Notes under the pieces: generated by a model
Databases searched by the model: none
What the model was told of the DNA's origin: nothing
Seen by the model: only the letters and a program-made list of their open reading frames with translations
Translations under genes and position numbers: made by a program
Shown: positions 7,503 through 17,439 of the stretch, one piece after another
How positions within the stretch are numbered: the first letter of the stretch is position 1
How the letters are laid out: each line of letters begins with the position of its first letter
NCBI GenBank assembly: GCA_016844745.1
Contig: JAERMQ010000007.1
Coordinates: 1 to 64,000, forward strand
Direction of reading: 5' to 3'
Source: Ignavibacteria bacterium
GTDB taxonomy: Bacteria > Bacteroidota > Ignavibacteria > Kapaibacteriales > UBA2268
DNA length: 64,000 bases

Positions 7503-8780
7503 TTATGCTCCGACTAATTTCTTGTATGCTCCGGTCGGCAATGATTTCGGTCTGGTTATCGGATATCCCATTGCTCTTGCAACGACAGCCTGTGCGCCGA
7601 TACCTAAAGCTCTCGAAATGCTGAACAGAACCGTATAGTAGCTGAATTCGGTCATTCCGAAGTGATAAAGCAATGCACCTGAACCGGCATCTACATTGGG
7701 CCACGGGTCTTTGATTTTTTGTACCGTCTTTAAAACTTCCGGCACTACGTCGAATACATTCGAAACGGTCTGGAATACAGGGTCATCGCTGCAATACTTC
7801 TTACCGAATGCAAGGAACGCATCGAATCTCGGGTCGGTTATTCTAAGAACCGCATGTCCGTAACCCGGTACAACTTTGCCCGAATCCAAAGTTTCCTGGG
7901 TAAATTTTGCTAAAGCCTCTTTCGAAGGAGCGCCGTTGAATTTCTTCATTGTTTCGAGCACCCAGCCTAAACATTCCTGATTAGCCAAACCATGCAAGGG
8001 ACCTGCCAAACCGTTTAATCCGGCTGATAAGGAGTAGTATAAATCGGACAATGCAGATGCTACGGTAGATGCAGTATATGCCGAAACGTTGCCGCCCTCA
8101 TGGTCGCAATGCAAAGTCAGGTAAAGCCGCATTAATGTTGTGAAATTGCCGTTCGGGTCGGGCAAACCGAGCATATTGACATAGTCCTTTGCCCAGTCTA
8201 AATTTTTATTTGATGGGATTCTATCGCCTTTATTGAAACGTTTGCGATAAACACCGGCGCCGAGTTCCGGTAATTTTGCGGCGAGGCTGATGAAGTCGTC
8301 ATAAGTCGCATCCCAATAAGCGTCTTTTTTCATACCTTCGCTATAGCGGCGTGCAAAATGTGATTCACGCTGCATTACAAGGATTCCGGTATTGAACATT
8401 GTCATCGGATGGGAATCGGCAGGCATTGCATCGAATGTTGCCCAAACATAGTCGGGTACTTTATCGGCTGCCTTTAGCTCTGCCTGGAGGTCTTCCAATT
8501 CAACAGCATTGGGTAAATCTCCGGTCAGCAGGAGATAGAGAATTTCTTCGGGAAGTTTTTCGGTTAGTTCCTTTAATTCGATACCGCGAATAATTAAACC
8601 TTTGTCGGGCGGCACTTCGCTTGTGTCGCATACCAATCCTTTAACGCCGCGCAAACCTCCATAGGCTTGACTTAGAGTAACTTTGGAAACTTCTTTTTCG
8701 CCGTGCTCTTTTAAAAATTTGGAAATATCTTCCTTTTGAGCCGGGAAAATTTTAGCGAGTTTTTCTTTTAACATTGACAT
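7503..8780 (-). CDS. Citrate synthase, eukaryotic type
   Basis: This enzyme condenses acetyl-CoA and oxaloacetate to citrate. The 425-aa protein resembles mitochondrial citrate synthase rather than the short bacterial type: QAYGGLRGVKGLVCDTS near 38-54, DHEGGNVSA (H227), GPLHGLANQE (H263), VVPGYGHAVLR (H309) and WPNVDAGSG (D364). H263, H309 and D364 match the human catalytic triad H274/H320/D375. It reads toward mdh. The start ATG has a GAAAGG leader; a second Met three codons in is an alternative. Similar eukaryotic-type synthases are known from Geobacter and some other bacteria. The direction of flux cannot be told from sequence. Confidence 0.95.
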   Translation of the reverse strand: MSMLKEKLAKIFPAQKEDISKFLKEHGEKEVSKVTLSQAYGGLRGVKGLVCDTSEVPPDKGLIIRGIELKELTEKLPEEILYLLLTGDLPNAVELEDLQAELKAADKVPDYVWATFDAMPADSHPMTMFNTGILVMQRESHFARRYSEGMKKDAYWDATYDDFISLAAKLPELGAGVYRKRFNKGDRIPSNKNLDWAKDYVNMLGLPDPNGNFTTLMRLYLTLHCDHEGGNVSAYTASTVASALSDLYYSLSAGLNGLAGPLHGLANQECLGWVLETMKKFNGAPSKEALAKFTQETLDSGKVVPGYGHAVLRITDPRFDAFLAFGKKYCSDDPVFQTVSNVFDVVPEVLKTVQKIKDPWPNVDAGSGALLYHFGMTEFSYYTVLFSISRALGIGAQAVVARAMGYPITRPKSLPTGAYKKLVGA

Positions 8781-9114
8781 GATGAAAACCTTTCAATAAT
8801 AAAATTTTACATTAACAACTTAGACATTTGAAAAAACTTATTAGTTTTTTTTAATAAAAATCATATTTCAATCTTCCGTTTAAAAAATCATCCTTGACAG
8901 TTACAAACAATCAATATTCTTTAAATAACAAATTATTAAAAATTTTATTAAATTTAAACAATAATTTATAAAGAATTGGATTTTGTAATTTTTCGTGTTC
9001 TTTCTGATGGCTTAAAATTAATTTTGTTAAATAAATTAATAAATTTGAGGTATAATCGTTAACTTATTGATATGTTGAGAACTGATTTTTATTAGACAAA
9101 TAAAAGGGAATTGG
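8781..9114. other. Divergent intergenic region, AT-rich
   Basis: This 334-bp gap separates the divergent citrate synthase and arginine decarboxylase genes, so it should hold both promoters. A TAAATTTG element (TAnnTTTG type) lies at 9040-9047, 68 nt before the speA start. No gene, repeat or strong hairpin was seen. Confidence 0.5.
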
Positions 9115-11004
9115 ATGAGAAAATGGAAAATTGAAGATTCAGCAGAATTATATAATATAACCGGCTGGGGCGCTGATTATTTCAATATTAACGAAAAGGG
9201 CAATGTCATTGTAACTCCTATTCATAATGGTACTCCAATTGACCTTAAAGAAGTTATCGATGAACTCATGCTTCGTGATGTTTCAACACCCGTACTGCTG
9301 CGATTTCCCGATATTTTAGACGACAGGATAAAGAGCATAACAACCTGTTTTGCAAATGCTGCAGCGGAATATGATTTTCACGGTGAATTTTTCAACATTT
9401 ATCCTATCAAGGTTAACCAGGTAAAACCTGTTGTCGATGAAATAGTCAAGCATGGCAGTAAATTCAACATCGGATTGGAAGCAGGCTCCAAGCCGGAACT
9501 ACACGCCGTTTTGGCTGTTACCAACAACCACGACGCATTAATCATCTGCAACGGCTACAAAGACGAGGAATTCATCAAACTTGCTTTGTTGGCTCAGAAA
9601 ATGGGAAAAAGGATTTTTTTAGTAGTCGAAAAATTAAATGAGCTTAAACTGATAATTAAACTTGCAAAAAAAATCAAAATCAAACCTAATATCGGCATCA
9701 GGATTAAGTTGGCAACCTCAGGCAGCGGCAAATGGGAAGATTCCGGCGGCGACCAATCCAAATTCGGTTTGAACTCTACCGAACTAATCGAAGCGGTAAA
9801 TATAGCCAGGCATCATGGACTGTTAAAACAAATTAAATTAATTCATTTCCACTTAGGCAGCCAGATTACAAAAATCAGGAAAATTAAGTCCGCTCTCAGG
9901 GAGGCATCGCAGTTTTACGTTCAGCTTGTAAAAATGGGTTGCGGTATTGAAATGGTTGATATCGGTGGAGGGTTAGGAGTAGATTACGACGGCTCACGCT
10001 CTTCGAATGCCAGTTCCATAAATTATACAATCCAGGAATATATCAATGATGCTGTGGCAACTTTCGTCGATGCAGCGGATAAGAACGAACTTCCCCATCC
10101 CAATATCATAACGGAAGCAGGACGTGCACTAACTGCCCACCACTCGATTTTAGTATTCAATGTGTTGGAAACAACCACGCTTCCTGACTGGGACTCGGCT
10201 TACAAAGTAACCGATAATGACCATGAATTGGTTGTCGAACTTTATTCAATTTTCTCGGAAATGTCACAAACCCGGATGTTAGAGTCCTGGCACGATGCTC
10301 AGCAAATCCGAGAAGAAGCTCTTGATTTATTCAGCCTTGGTATGCTGGATTTAAAAACCCGTGCATTGATTGAAAGATTATTTTGGACAATAGCACGTGA
10401 AGTATTTAATTTAAGTAACGAAATTAAGCATCCGCCTGAAGAATTACGTCAATTGTCTCGTATGTTAAGTGATAAGTATTTCTGTAATTTCTCACTTTTC
10501 CAATCCCTACCCGATTCTTGGGCTATTGACCAGGTATTCCCGATTATTCCGATACACCGGCTGAATGAAAGACCTGCCAGGGCTGCTACAATCCAGGATA
10601 TTACCTGCGATTCCGACGGAAGAATCGATAGTTTTATAGGTGAAAAAAATTCAACCCACTTTATCATGCTACATGACTTCGACCCAAGTGAAGGATATTA
10701 TATCGGTGTATTTTTAATTGGGGCATATCAGGAGATTTTAGGCGATTTACATAATTTATTCGGCGATACCAATGCTGTCCATATTGTTGCCAATGATGAC
10801 GGATATGAAATAAAGCAAATAATAGATGGTGAAACTGTTGCCGAAGTGCTTGATTACGTTCAATACAATGCCAAACGGCTTGTCAGAAACATGGAAATCT
10901 GGGTAACACAATCCCTTAAAGAAGGTAAAATCTCAACGGAAGAAGGGAAGGAATTTTTATCGAATTATCGTTCGGGATTATACGGATATACATATCTGGA
11001 ATAG
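9115..11004 (+). CDS. speA: Biosynthetic arginine decarboxylase
   Basis: This PLP-dependent enzyme converts arginine to agmatine, the first step toward putrescine and spermidine. The 629-aa length matches SpeA. The PLP lysine is K99 in NIYPIKVNQ, and the phosphate-binding loop is DIGGGLGVDYDGS near 282-294. HFHLGSQ near 245 and EAGRAL near 336 are fold-III barrel signatures, and the C-terminal barrel has CDSDGRID with the usual cysteine. The gene stands alone, with GGGAATTGG before the ATG. No agmatinase or agmatine deiminase gene is nearby. Function is well supported. Confidence 0.96.
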   Translation: MRKWKIEDSAELYNITGWGADYFNINEKGNVIVTPIHNGTPIDLKEVIDELMLRDVSTPVLLRFPDILDDRIKSITTCFANAAAEYDFHGEFFNIYPIKVNQVKPVVDEIVKHGSKFNIGLEAGSKPELHAVLAVTNNHDALIICNGYKDEEFIKLALLAQKMGKRIFLVVEKLNELKLIIKLAKKIKIKPNIGIRIKLATSGSGKWEDSGGDQSKFGLNSTELIEAVNIARHHGLLKQIKLIHFHLGSQITKIRKIKSALREASQFYVQLVKMGCGIEMVDIGGGLGVDYDGSRSSNASSINYTIQEYINDAVATFVDAADKNELPHPNIITEAGRALTAHHSILVFNVLETTTLPDWDSAYKVTDNDHELVVELYSIFSEMSQTRMLESWHDAQQIREEALDLFSLGMLDLKTRALIERLFWTIAREVFNLSNEIKHPPEELRQLSRMLSDKYFCNFSLFQSLPDSWAIDQVFPIIPIHRLNERPARAATIQDITCDSDGRIDSFIGEKNSTHFIMLHDFDPSEGYYIGVFLIGAYQEILGDLHNLFGDTNAVHIVANDDGYEIKQIIDGETVAEVLDYVQYNAKRLVRNMEIWVTQSLKEGKISTEEGKEFLSNYRSGLYGYTYLE

Positions 11005-11327
11005 CTTGAAAAACATCGAAATCATAATAAAGCAAATGAATAAATTGTTGCTTGTCATTCCTGTTATTGAGACTTCGCTTACGAATGACATTCTTCCTGA
11101 CTTTTGAGACAACCTCTTTGGAATTAGTAAGTTCTTGATATATCTCATTCCAAAATTCCAATTTTGGATTGTAATTTTCACCAAAAATGCTTTTTAGAAA
11201 GGACACAATATTATCAAAAACTAATTTTAGGTTACAGAAATAATTTTTATTGTCGCTGATAATTATTTTTTTTGGAATTTTGTTAACATGTTATTAAATA
11301 ATTGTTTTCAGTTATAATAGAGAAAAA
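11005..11327. other. Intergenic region with a partial palindromic element
   Basis: These 323 bp contain a decayed copy of the dispersed palindrome (11044-11102, ending CTTACGAATGACATTCTTCC). A short minus-strand open frame next to it (about 11110-11206, containing FWNEIYQELTNSKE) runs straight into the repeat. It could be the start of a lost gene. Nothing else is recognised before sat. Confidence 0.4.
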
Positions 11328-12521
11328 ATGGAAAGTCAAAAACTAATCAGTCCGCACGGCAGTAAAGAGTTAATGCCGCTTTTGTTATCCGGCTCTGCTT
11401 TGGAAGAAGAAAAAAAGAAAGCTTCGACTTTGAAGCAAATCTCCATATCGAGCCGCGAAGCAGGCGACTTGATAATGATGGCAAGTGGCGGATTTACTCC
11501 ACTTACCGGGTTTATGAACCGCGATGATTGGAAGAGTGTCTGCGAAGATATGAAAATGCTGAGTAAGGACGGTTTGTTCTGGCCTATACCGATAACTCTA
11601 TCAACAGATAAAACGATTGCCTCAGGAATCAAAACAGGCGAAGAAATAGCGCTTTATTCCGAAGAGTTCGGAGAAATTTTGGGCACGATGAAAATTGAAG
11701 AAAAATATTCAATCAATAAGGAATTGGAATGTGATAGCGTTTTCCAAACTACCGAACCGGAACATCCGGGGGTAAGGATGGTTTTAGAGCAGGGCGAAGT
11801 GAATTTAGCAGGACCCGTGAAAGCTCTCTCAGAAGGTTATTTCCCAACAAAATTTCAAGGTGTATATCTTCGCCCGGAGGAATCCCGCCGTATATTTTCG
11901 GAACATGGCTGGAAAACCATCGCTGCTCTTCAGTTGCGTAATCCTATGCACCGCTCGCATGAATTTTTAGCAAAAATAGCTTTGGAAGTTTCCGACGGTT
12001 TGTTTATTCATCAGCTTATCGGCAAACTGAAACCCGGCGACATTCCTGCCTATGTGCGCGTTCGATGTATCGATACATTGGTAGAGGAGTATTTTGTTAA
12101 AGATTCTGTGGTTCAGGGGGGCTATCCTCTCGATATGCGTTATGCCGGACCGCGCGAAGCATTGTTACATGCCCTATTCCGCCAGAATTATGGCTGCAGT
12201 CATTTAATAGTTGGGCGCGACCATGCAGGAGTTAGTAATTATTACGGTCCGTTCGATTCACAGGATATTTTCGATGAATTACCTGAAGGCGCCCTGCTAT
12301 GCAAGCCACTCAAAATAGATTGGACTTTCTGGTGTTATAAATGCGGAGGAATGGCTTCGATGAAGACTTGTCCACATTCCAAAGAACATCGCTTGCTGTT
12401 ATCAGGTACGGTTCTGCGTATGTCATTATTGGAAAGCGGCACTGTGCCTGTAGAATTCAGCCGACCTGAAGTACTGAAGATATTGCGCGAGTATTATGCC
12501 GGTCTGGAAGGCAGAATTTAG
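11328..12521 (+). CDS. sat: Sulfate adenylyltransferase (ATP sulfurylase), dissimilatory type
   Basis: ATP sulfurylase catalyses ATP + sulfate = APS + pyrophosphate, the entry step of sulfate reduction or the ATP-yielding last step of sulfur oxidation. The 397-aa monofunctional protein lacks an APS-kinase domain, like the homo-oligomeric enzymes of sulfate reducers and sulfur oxidisers. Active-site motifs are [11 protein letters not shown] (202-212) and GRDHAG (296-301). A zinc-knuckle-like cluster C336, C339, C348 and H350 lies in [16 protein letters not shown]. dsrC lies 175 bp downstream on the same strand; no aprAB or dsrAB genes are in the window. A heptamer repeat array begins inside its stop codon. 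Confidence 0.96.
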   Translation: MESQKLISPHGSKELMPLLLSGSALEEEKKKASTLKQISISSREAGDLIMMASGGFTPLTGFMNRDDWKSVCEDMKMLSKDGLFWPIPITLSTDKTIASGIKTGEEIALYSEEFGEILGTMKIEEKYSINKELECDSVFQTTEPEHPGVRMVLEQGEVNLAGPVKALSEGYFPTKFQGVYLRPEESRRIFSEHGWKTIAALQLRNPMHRSHEFLAKIALEVSDGLFIHQLIGKLKPGDIPAYVRVRCIDTLVEEYFVKDSVVQGGYPLDMRYAGPREALLHALFRQNYGCSHLIVGRDHAGVSNYYGPFDSQDIFDELPEGALLCKPLKIDWTFWCYKCGGMASMKTCPHSKEHRLLLSGTVLRMSLLESGTVPVEFSRPEVLKILREYYAGLEGRI

Positions 12522-12690
12522 TTATAAATTATGAATTATGAGTTATAAGTTGATTATTAAATATGATAGCAAGTATTTTGTAAATGTTTAATAATCAATC
12601 TTAATGATTAAAGATATGTGATTTCATTATAACTTATAACTCATAACTCATAACTCATAACTTATAATTATTAATTCATAATTCGTAATT
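12520..12690. repeat. Inverted heptanucleotide arrays between sat and dsrC
   Basis: Heptads AGTTATA, AATTATG, AATTATG, AGTTATA begin at 12520, overlapping the sat TAG stop. A second array of AACTCAT/AACTTAT heptads lies at about 12626-12690 in the opposite orientation, ending just before dsrC. The two arrays can pair into a long imperfect hairpin across the spacer. Confidence 0.7.
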
Positions 12691-12696
12691 AAAAAA

Positions 12697-13014
12697 ATGC
12701 CGGTATTAGAATATAATGAAATAAAATTAACTGTCGATGAGGACGGATTTATGCTTGAACCCGAAAAGTGGGATGAAAGTATAGCAGCCGTATTGGCACA
12801 GACCGAAGCTGTAAAGGAATTGACTGAGGAGCATTGGAAAATCATCAATTTTTTGCGTAATTATTACATCAATCACGGCATGGCGCCTAAGATTCGCAAG
12901 CTCTGCAGGGATACCGGCTTTTCGTTGAAGCAAATCTATGAACTATTCCCATCCGGACCGGCAAAAGGCGCATGCAAGGTAGCAGGCTTGGAAAAACCAA
13001 CCGGGTGTGTGTAG
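12697..13014 (+). CDS. dsrC: DsrC sulfur-carrier protein
   Basis: DsrC carries sulfur as a persulfide or trisulfide on a flexible C-terminal arm and serves dissimilatory sulfite reductase DsrAB and membrane DsrMKJOP. The 105-aa protein matches the family length. The arm GACKVAGLEKPTGCV carries both conserved cysteines, C93 (CysB) and the penultimate C104 (CysA), at the diagnostic 11-residue separation; TusE proteins keep only the last. The body shows DEDGFMLEPEKW and LTEEHWKII, typical of the fold. It is likely cotranscribed with sat if the repeat spacer permits. Presence of both cysteines supports a true dissimilatory role, while the other dsr genes lie outside the window. Confidence 0.95.
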   Translation: MPVLEYNEIKLTVDEDGFMLEPEKWDESIAAVLAQTEAVKELTEEHWKIINFLRNYYINHGMAPKIRKLCRDTGFSLKQIYELFPSGPAKGACKVAGLEKPTGCV

Positions 13015-13039
13015 AAATGTATTTATTAAAATAGTTCAC

Positions 13040-13135
13040 TCCCATCAAGCGTTCCATTTTTTCATTGTGGAAGAAAAAAAAATTAATTTCCGGAAATTGT
13101 AATTAATTTCAACCTGATGGGATTCATTGTTTTTT
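13040..13135 (+). terminator. Nested hairpin with T-tract after dsrC
   Basis: Outer arms TCCCATCA (13040-13047) and TGATGGGA (13115-13122) enclose a palindrome AATTTCCGGAAATT near 13084-13098. A run of seven T follows at about 13129-13135. The long loop is unusual, so this is a terminator or a structured 3' leader; both are inferred. Confidence 0.5.
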
Positions 13136-13488
13136 TATTCAATTAATTCCTAAATTTTTCAACACTCTAAGATTGTTTTGTTCCAAGAGTAATTCTTGGC
13201 AGGATAAAAGGTTAAATGTAAAATATATATTTTGCAAAATTGTTAACTTAAATAATATTTCATCTATAATTTGCTTAATAACAAATCTTTTATTAAATTT
13301 AAATTTAGAATAAATGTAATTTTGAGCGGAGTGAGAAATCTTCATTTCGTAGAAATACTGGATTACTCATTTTGTTGAAAATAACCTTTAACTTTTCATT
13401 TTTTTGTGATTTTTTTCTTTCTCATTTTATCAGATTGTATTGAAAATGATATTTCAAAATTAAATTAATTACATACAAGGGTAAGGAA
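13136..13488. other. Intergenic region, AT-rich
   Basis: About 350 bp with no supported gene. It contains a decayed palindrome fragment (TTTTGAGCGGAGTGAGAAAT near 13319) and a purine-rich leader GGGTAAGGAA just before the metalloprotease start. Nothing else is seen. Confidence 0.4.
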
Positions 13489-16400
13489 ATGAAAAATTTA
13501 TTTTTTGCTTTTTTGTTTACTCCAATAGTTATTTTCGCTAATGGTAATAATGATAATAATGAAAAAAAATATGATGTTCTACTTCCCGAACAAACTCAAC
13601 CTTCAGTACAAGGTATTTCAAATCAATTGCCCCCAGGAACCTCCGAATTATGGCAGCGTTTTAATAAAGATAATGGTAAATGGTCGGCAATGTTTGACCC
13701 TTATACCGGAACTGCTGTCAGGGCTTTCGGGCAACCAATTGCAATTGATGGTTACGAAAAGATAAGTAAAGACAATATCCAAGACGCATCAATGGCATTT
13801 CTGAAAAAAAATTCGGATTTATTGAAAATAAAAACCGATAATTTGAAATTCATCCAGGCTGATTTTGTTAATAACCGCTGGTATGTATCATTTCGTCAGA
13901 CATACGATGGGATTGAGGTATTATTTTCGGAAGTTGAATTGAGAATATTCGGGAATGGTAAGGTTATGGCTTTTGGCGTAGAATTTTTTAATGTCCCCGA
14001 TTTGATTATGAAGCCAACAATATCGCCTAATGTTGCCTTCTCATCAGCATATTCGGGTATGGAGGGTGTAAAGAACACTAATGAAATTCTAAGCCAACCT
14101 CCCGTATATGTTCTCCCGATTAAAAATAATGGACAAATTGATTTTAAACTCATCTATGAATTTGAAATTAGTGATGAAACTAAAAGTTATAATGCTTATG
14201 TTGATGCTCATAACGGCTCGTTATTATGGAGATATTCAAATACATATAATATGGATGTTAAATTTCAAACAAAAGGAAGTGTTGTTTTAAAAACTCCCGG
14301 GGATACTCCGGTAAATGTTAATTTCCCCTACGAAACAGTTACAGTTAATTCAACATCATTTACAAGTGATTCGAGCGGGCAATTCAATTGCGATATTTTT
14401 GACACGTCAATTGTTAGTTCCTCCTTAGAAGGGAAATGGGCAAAAGTAGAAAATGTCGGGCTAAATACAGCAAAATATGAAGGTAAAGCAGTTGCTAATA
14501 ATATTAATTTCATTATTAATTGGAATGATACTAATTCCACTCTTTATGAAAGAAATATTTATTATTACGTAAATAAAATACATGATTTTTTCAAATCCTT
14601 GGATTCAAATCTAACTTGCATTGACAGGAAAATATTTGTCAAACTTTATTATACAACTTCAGGAGGATTTTCCGGAGTAAACGCTTTTTCAAAAAGGGAT
14701 TCAATCGGATTTACCGGTGTAATAAGAGATACGGCACGATTGGCAGGAGGACCGTCAGTATTGTATCATGAATACGGACATAGCGTTAATAATATATTTT
14801 TTATATCTAAGGGATTACCAAATGGCATGCGTAATCTTCCGTGTCACGAAGCAATAGCTGACATTACTTCGGCTATGATTCTGGATGAACCGAGAACAGG
14901 TTTGGGAATTTTTAAGAAACGTCCTTTGAGTTATTTGAGAAATTGTAATAATGATTGCATTTTCCCCGACAGTGTTGATAAATTTAATGGTCATCGAACT
15001 GGTCAGATTCTCAGCGGTGCATTCTGGGATTTAAAATTGCTTACATCTCTGACAACTCTTCAGAAATTATCTCACTTTGCCCGTTATGGTTTACCAGATG
15101 ATGTGAATACCGAAACTTCCTTTTTTAAATGGTTTTTTGAAACATTAATTGCAGACGATGATGACGGCGACCTATCAAACGGTACTCCACACGGAAAAGA
15201 AATAGTCAGTGCATTCAGTAAACATAAAATCGGTTTAATTTATGGTATTAGCAGGAATTTCCAACATACACAGTATCCTGATACCTCAGCCATAGTTGAT
15301 AATTATAAAATTAAGTTTAAAATTGATAATTTTCTTGAATTTGTCAATCTTAAACCGGTGGTATTCTATCAGGTAAATAAAACAACAGGAACAAGTTCTT
15401 TTGTAAGAATTGATGCTGAATATGATGAATTTACAAAAACATATTTTGCTAATATCCCAAAACAGGAGAAAGGTAGTTTAATTAATTACTATTTTGCTCT
15501 ATATGATTCCATTTACAATCGTTATGATAAAATCAGGCAACTTGGGAATGATGATGGATTATTCAGCTTTTTAGTTGGTTATGATACAAAATTTCTTGAT
15601 GATTTCGAAGGTTCACCTAATTGGACTTTCGGAACCCAGGAAGATAAAGCAAAAATCGGTAAATGGACAATAGGAGTTCCACAAAAACTTGAAGTTATAA
15701 ATTACGGGATAATTAAACCTGAAGCCGATTATACAGCAAATGGAATGAAATGCATGATTACCGGATTGGATATCCCTTCGGGAACCTTTACAATGGATTC
15801 TACTGGTAATAGGAAATTGCTTTTATGTATTACCAATGGATTAACAACCGTTACATCACAAGTATTCGATTTATCACCATATAACTTACCGGTTATTCAA
15901 TTTTATAAATATTTTTATCAATATCTAAATCCAAATATATTATTTACATCCGTGGGGATGCCTCAATTTAAAGCTCAATTATCGAATGATGGCGGCTTGT
16001 CGTGGTTAACGGCATATATTGATACAATAGGAACACAATCATGGAAGAAAATAAATATCAGATTTACCGATTATTTGAATCTTACAAACAAGTGCATGGT
16101 TAGATTTATTTATGATATTTATAACTCTATGGATGGTACCCCGGAAGTTGTTGGCTCGGTGTCCATTGATGATTTCCGCATTCTTGATATTGACGAAAAA
16201 CTTTCAAACGAAGAAGTCACTTCCAATTCTGAAAATTCATTGGATTGTATTCCTAATCCTATTGAGAATGAGGCTGTGATTCATTTTTCTGTCATTGAAC
16301 CTCAAAAGGTTACTATAAAAATTTATAGTTTACTTGGATTAGAGGTCAATTCAATAATAAATTCATATTATAATTCAGGTGAGCATCAGATTTCTTTGAA

Positions 16401-16491
16401 TACTTCCTACTTAGAAAATGGTTTATATATCCTAAAATTATTCGAAGGTAATAGAGTTTTTACTAAAAGAGTTATCATAAACAAAAAATAA
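13489..16491 (+). CDS. Secreted M36/fungalysin-like zinc metalloprotease with T9SS sorting domain
   Basis: This is a 1000-aa exported protease. A signal peptide (about 1-18, LFFAFLFTPIVIFA) is followed by a propeptide-like FTP/PepSY region (about 55-250). The catalytic zinc motif HEYGH is at 427-431, with the third ligand E454 in CHEAIAD. A C-terminal region (about 600-900) has beta-sandwich character. The last 80 residues form a type IX secretion sorting domain: IPNPIENEAVIHF, SLLGLEV, and LENGLYILKLFEG before a basic tail. It should be exported through the Sec pathway, moved across the outer membrane by T9SS and released or anchored. The catalytic residues are present. The gene stands alone and its substrate is unknown. 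Confidence 0.88.
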   Translation: MKNLFFAFLFTPIVIFANGNNDNNEKKYDVLLPEQTQPSVQGISNQLPPGTSELWQRFNKDNGKWSAMFDPYTGTAVRAFGQPIAIDGYEKISKDNIQDASMAFLKKNSDLLKIKTDNLKFIQADFVNNRWYVSFRQTYDGIEVLFSEVELRIFGNGKVMAFGVEFFNVPDLIMKPTISPNVAFSSAYSGMEGVKNTNEILSQPPVYVLPIKNNGQIDFKLIYEFEISDETKSYNAYVDAHNGSLLWRYSNTYNMDVKFQTKGSVVLKTPGDTPVNVNFPYETVTVNSTSFTSDSSGQFNCDIFDTSIVSSSLEGKWAKVENVGLNTAKYEGKAVANNINFIINWNDTNSTLYERNIYYYVNKIHDFFKSLDSNLTCIDRKIFVKLYYTTSGGFSGVNAFSKRDSIGFTGVIRDTARLAGGPSVLYHEYGHSVNNIFFISKGLPNGMRNLPCHEAIADITSAMILDEPRTGLGIFKKRPLSYLRNCNNDCIFPDSVDKFNGHRTGQILSGAFWDLKLLTSLTTLQKLSHFARYGLPDDVNTETSFFKWFFETLIADDDDGDLSNGTPHGKEIVSAFSKHKIGLIYGISRNFQHTQYPDTSAIVDNYKIKFKIDNFLEFVNLKPVVFYQVNKTTGTSSFVRIDAEYDEFTKTYFANIPKQEKGSLINYYFALYDSIYNRYDKIRQLGNDDGLFSFLVGYDTKFLDDFEGSPNWTFGTQEDKAKIGKWTIGVPQKLEVINYGIIKPEADYTANGMKCMITGLDIPSGTFTMDSTGNRKLLLCITNGLTTVTSQVFDLSPYNLPVIQFYKYFYQYLNPNILFTSVGMPQFKAQLSNDGGLSWLTAYIDTIGTQSWKKINIRFTDYLNLTNKCMVRFIYDIYNSMDGTPEVVGSVSIDDFRILDIDEKLSNEEVTSNSENSLDCIPNPIENEAVIHFSVIEPQKVTIKIYSLLGLEVNSIINSYYNSGEHQISLNTSYLENGLYILKLFEGNRVFTKRVIINKK

Positions 16492-16562
16492 TATTGAAAT
16501 TTACTGAAAAATAAATATATTGCTGCAATTTTTATTAAGAATAATATAATATAGAAATTCTT

Positions 16563-17390
16563 ATGTACGACAGCAATAAAAATAAAGATGTTCTCATTGC
16601 ATATTTGCCGTCCTATAAAGACTTTCGTACGTTATTGGATGAACATTGGTACAGAATCCCTACTACTTCAAAAACAATACCAAATATGGTGAAAAATGGC
16701 AGCCTCAAATTATTAGCACTTTATCAACCTAAGATATTTAATGATGATGCTTTCGCCGTCCGTTGGTATGGTATCGTCAAAGATATCAAAGTTGTAAAAA
16801 GAAGTCAATTATTTAAAGACGAACCAAAAAATCCCAAATCGGATTATGATTATTACAAAATTGAAATTGAGAAATTATTGCGCTTACCGGCATCTATCAG
16901 AAGTCTTCGTCACAGAAGAATAATCTTTATTACTACCACAATAAAAAGATTTGAAAAAGCGCGCGAAATTAATGACCTTTTTCTTGAAAGCCCATTGGAA
17001 GAGCAAATGTGGGAAGAATTCAAGAAGTGTTCAATATTTACTGAGCGGCAATATATTGAAACTGTAAATAAAAGAAACTACATCCTGGATTTTGCTATAT
17101 TTTGCAGGGACCGGAAATTGGCAATTGAGTGCGATGGCGATACATATCATTTATCAAATGAATCAGTAAAAAAGGATAAAAAGCGGGATAACGAGTTGGA
17201 GAATCGTGGTTGGAATGTTTTCAGATATACTACCGAGGACATTAATGAAAGATTTGATGACTGCATTTATCAGGTCAAGGACACAATAAACCGGTATGGT
17301 GGTTTGGAAAATCCTGAAGATAATTCCAGATTTCATTATTTCCCAAAGGATTTGGGTAATTCACTTTTTGATAATACGGATGGAATTTAG
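16563..17390 (+). CDS. DUF559-domain endonuclease-like protein
   Basis: This 275-aa protein has an N-terminal region of unknown role (1-140) and a C-terminal DUF559 domain related to the Vsr/very-short-patch-repair nuclease fold. Visible catalytic-type residues are E147 in LEEQMWEE, D177 in ILDFAIF, and E189-C-D191-G-D193 in AIECDGDTYH, followed by KKRDNELENRGWNVFRYT, the usual end of the fold. Such proteins are often scattered in accessory DNA and can be fused to other modules. It opens an accessory island that runs to about 21.9 kb. No partner is apparent. The nuclease family is well supported; its target is unknown. Confidence 0.8.
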   Translation: MYDSNKNKDVLIAYLPSYKDFRTLLDEHWYRIPTTSKTIPNMVKNGSLKLLALYQPKIFNDDAFAVRWYGIVKDIKVVKRSQLFKDEPKNPKSDYDYYKIEIEKLLRLPASIRSLRHRRIIFITTTIKRFEKAREINDLFLESPLEEQMWEEFKKCSIFTERQYIETVNKRNYILDFAIFCRDRKLAIECDGDTYHLSNESVKKDKKRDNELENRGWNVFRYTTEDINERFDDCIYQVKDTINRYGGLENPEDNSRFHYFPKDLGNSLFDNTDGI

Positions 17391-17439
17391 TATTTATATG
17401 AAAAGAATAATTATCATATCAATTCTGCTGATTCTTTCT

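Noticed and set aside
10916-11206. 96-codon minus-strand frame ending near arginine decarboxylase
   Set aside because: Most of it is the translated palindrome and the end of speA in antisense; only about 30 N-terminal codons look gene-like, too few to call.
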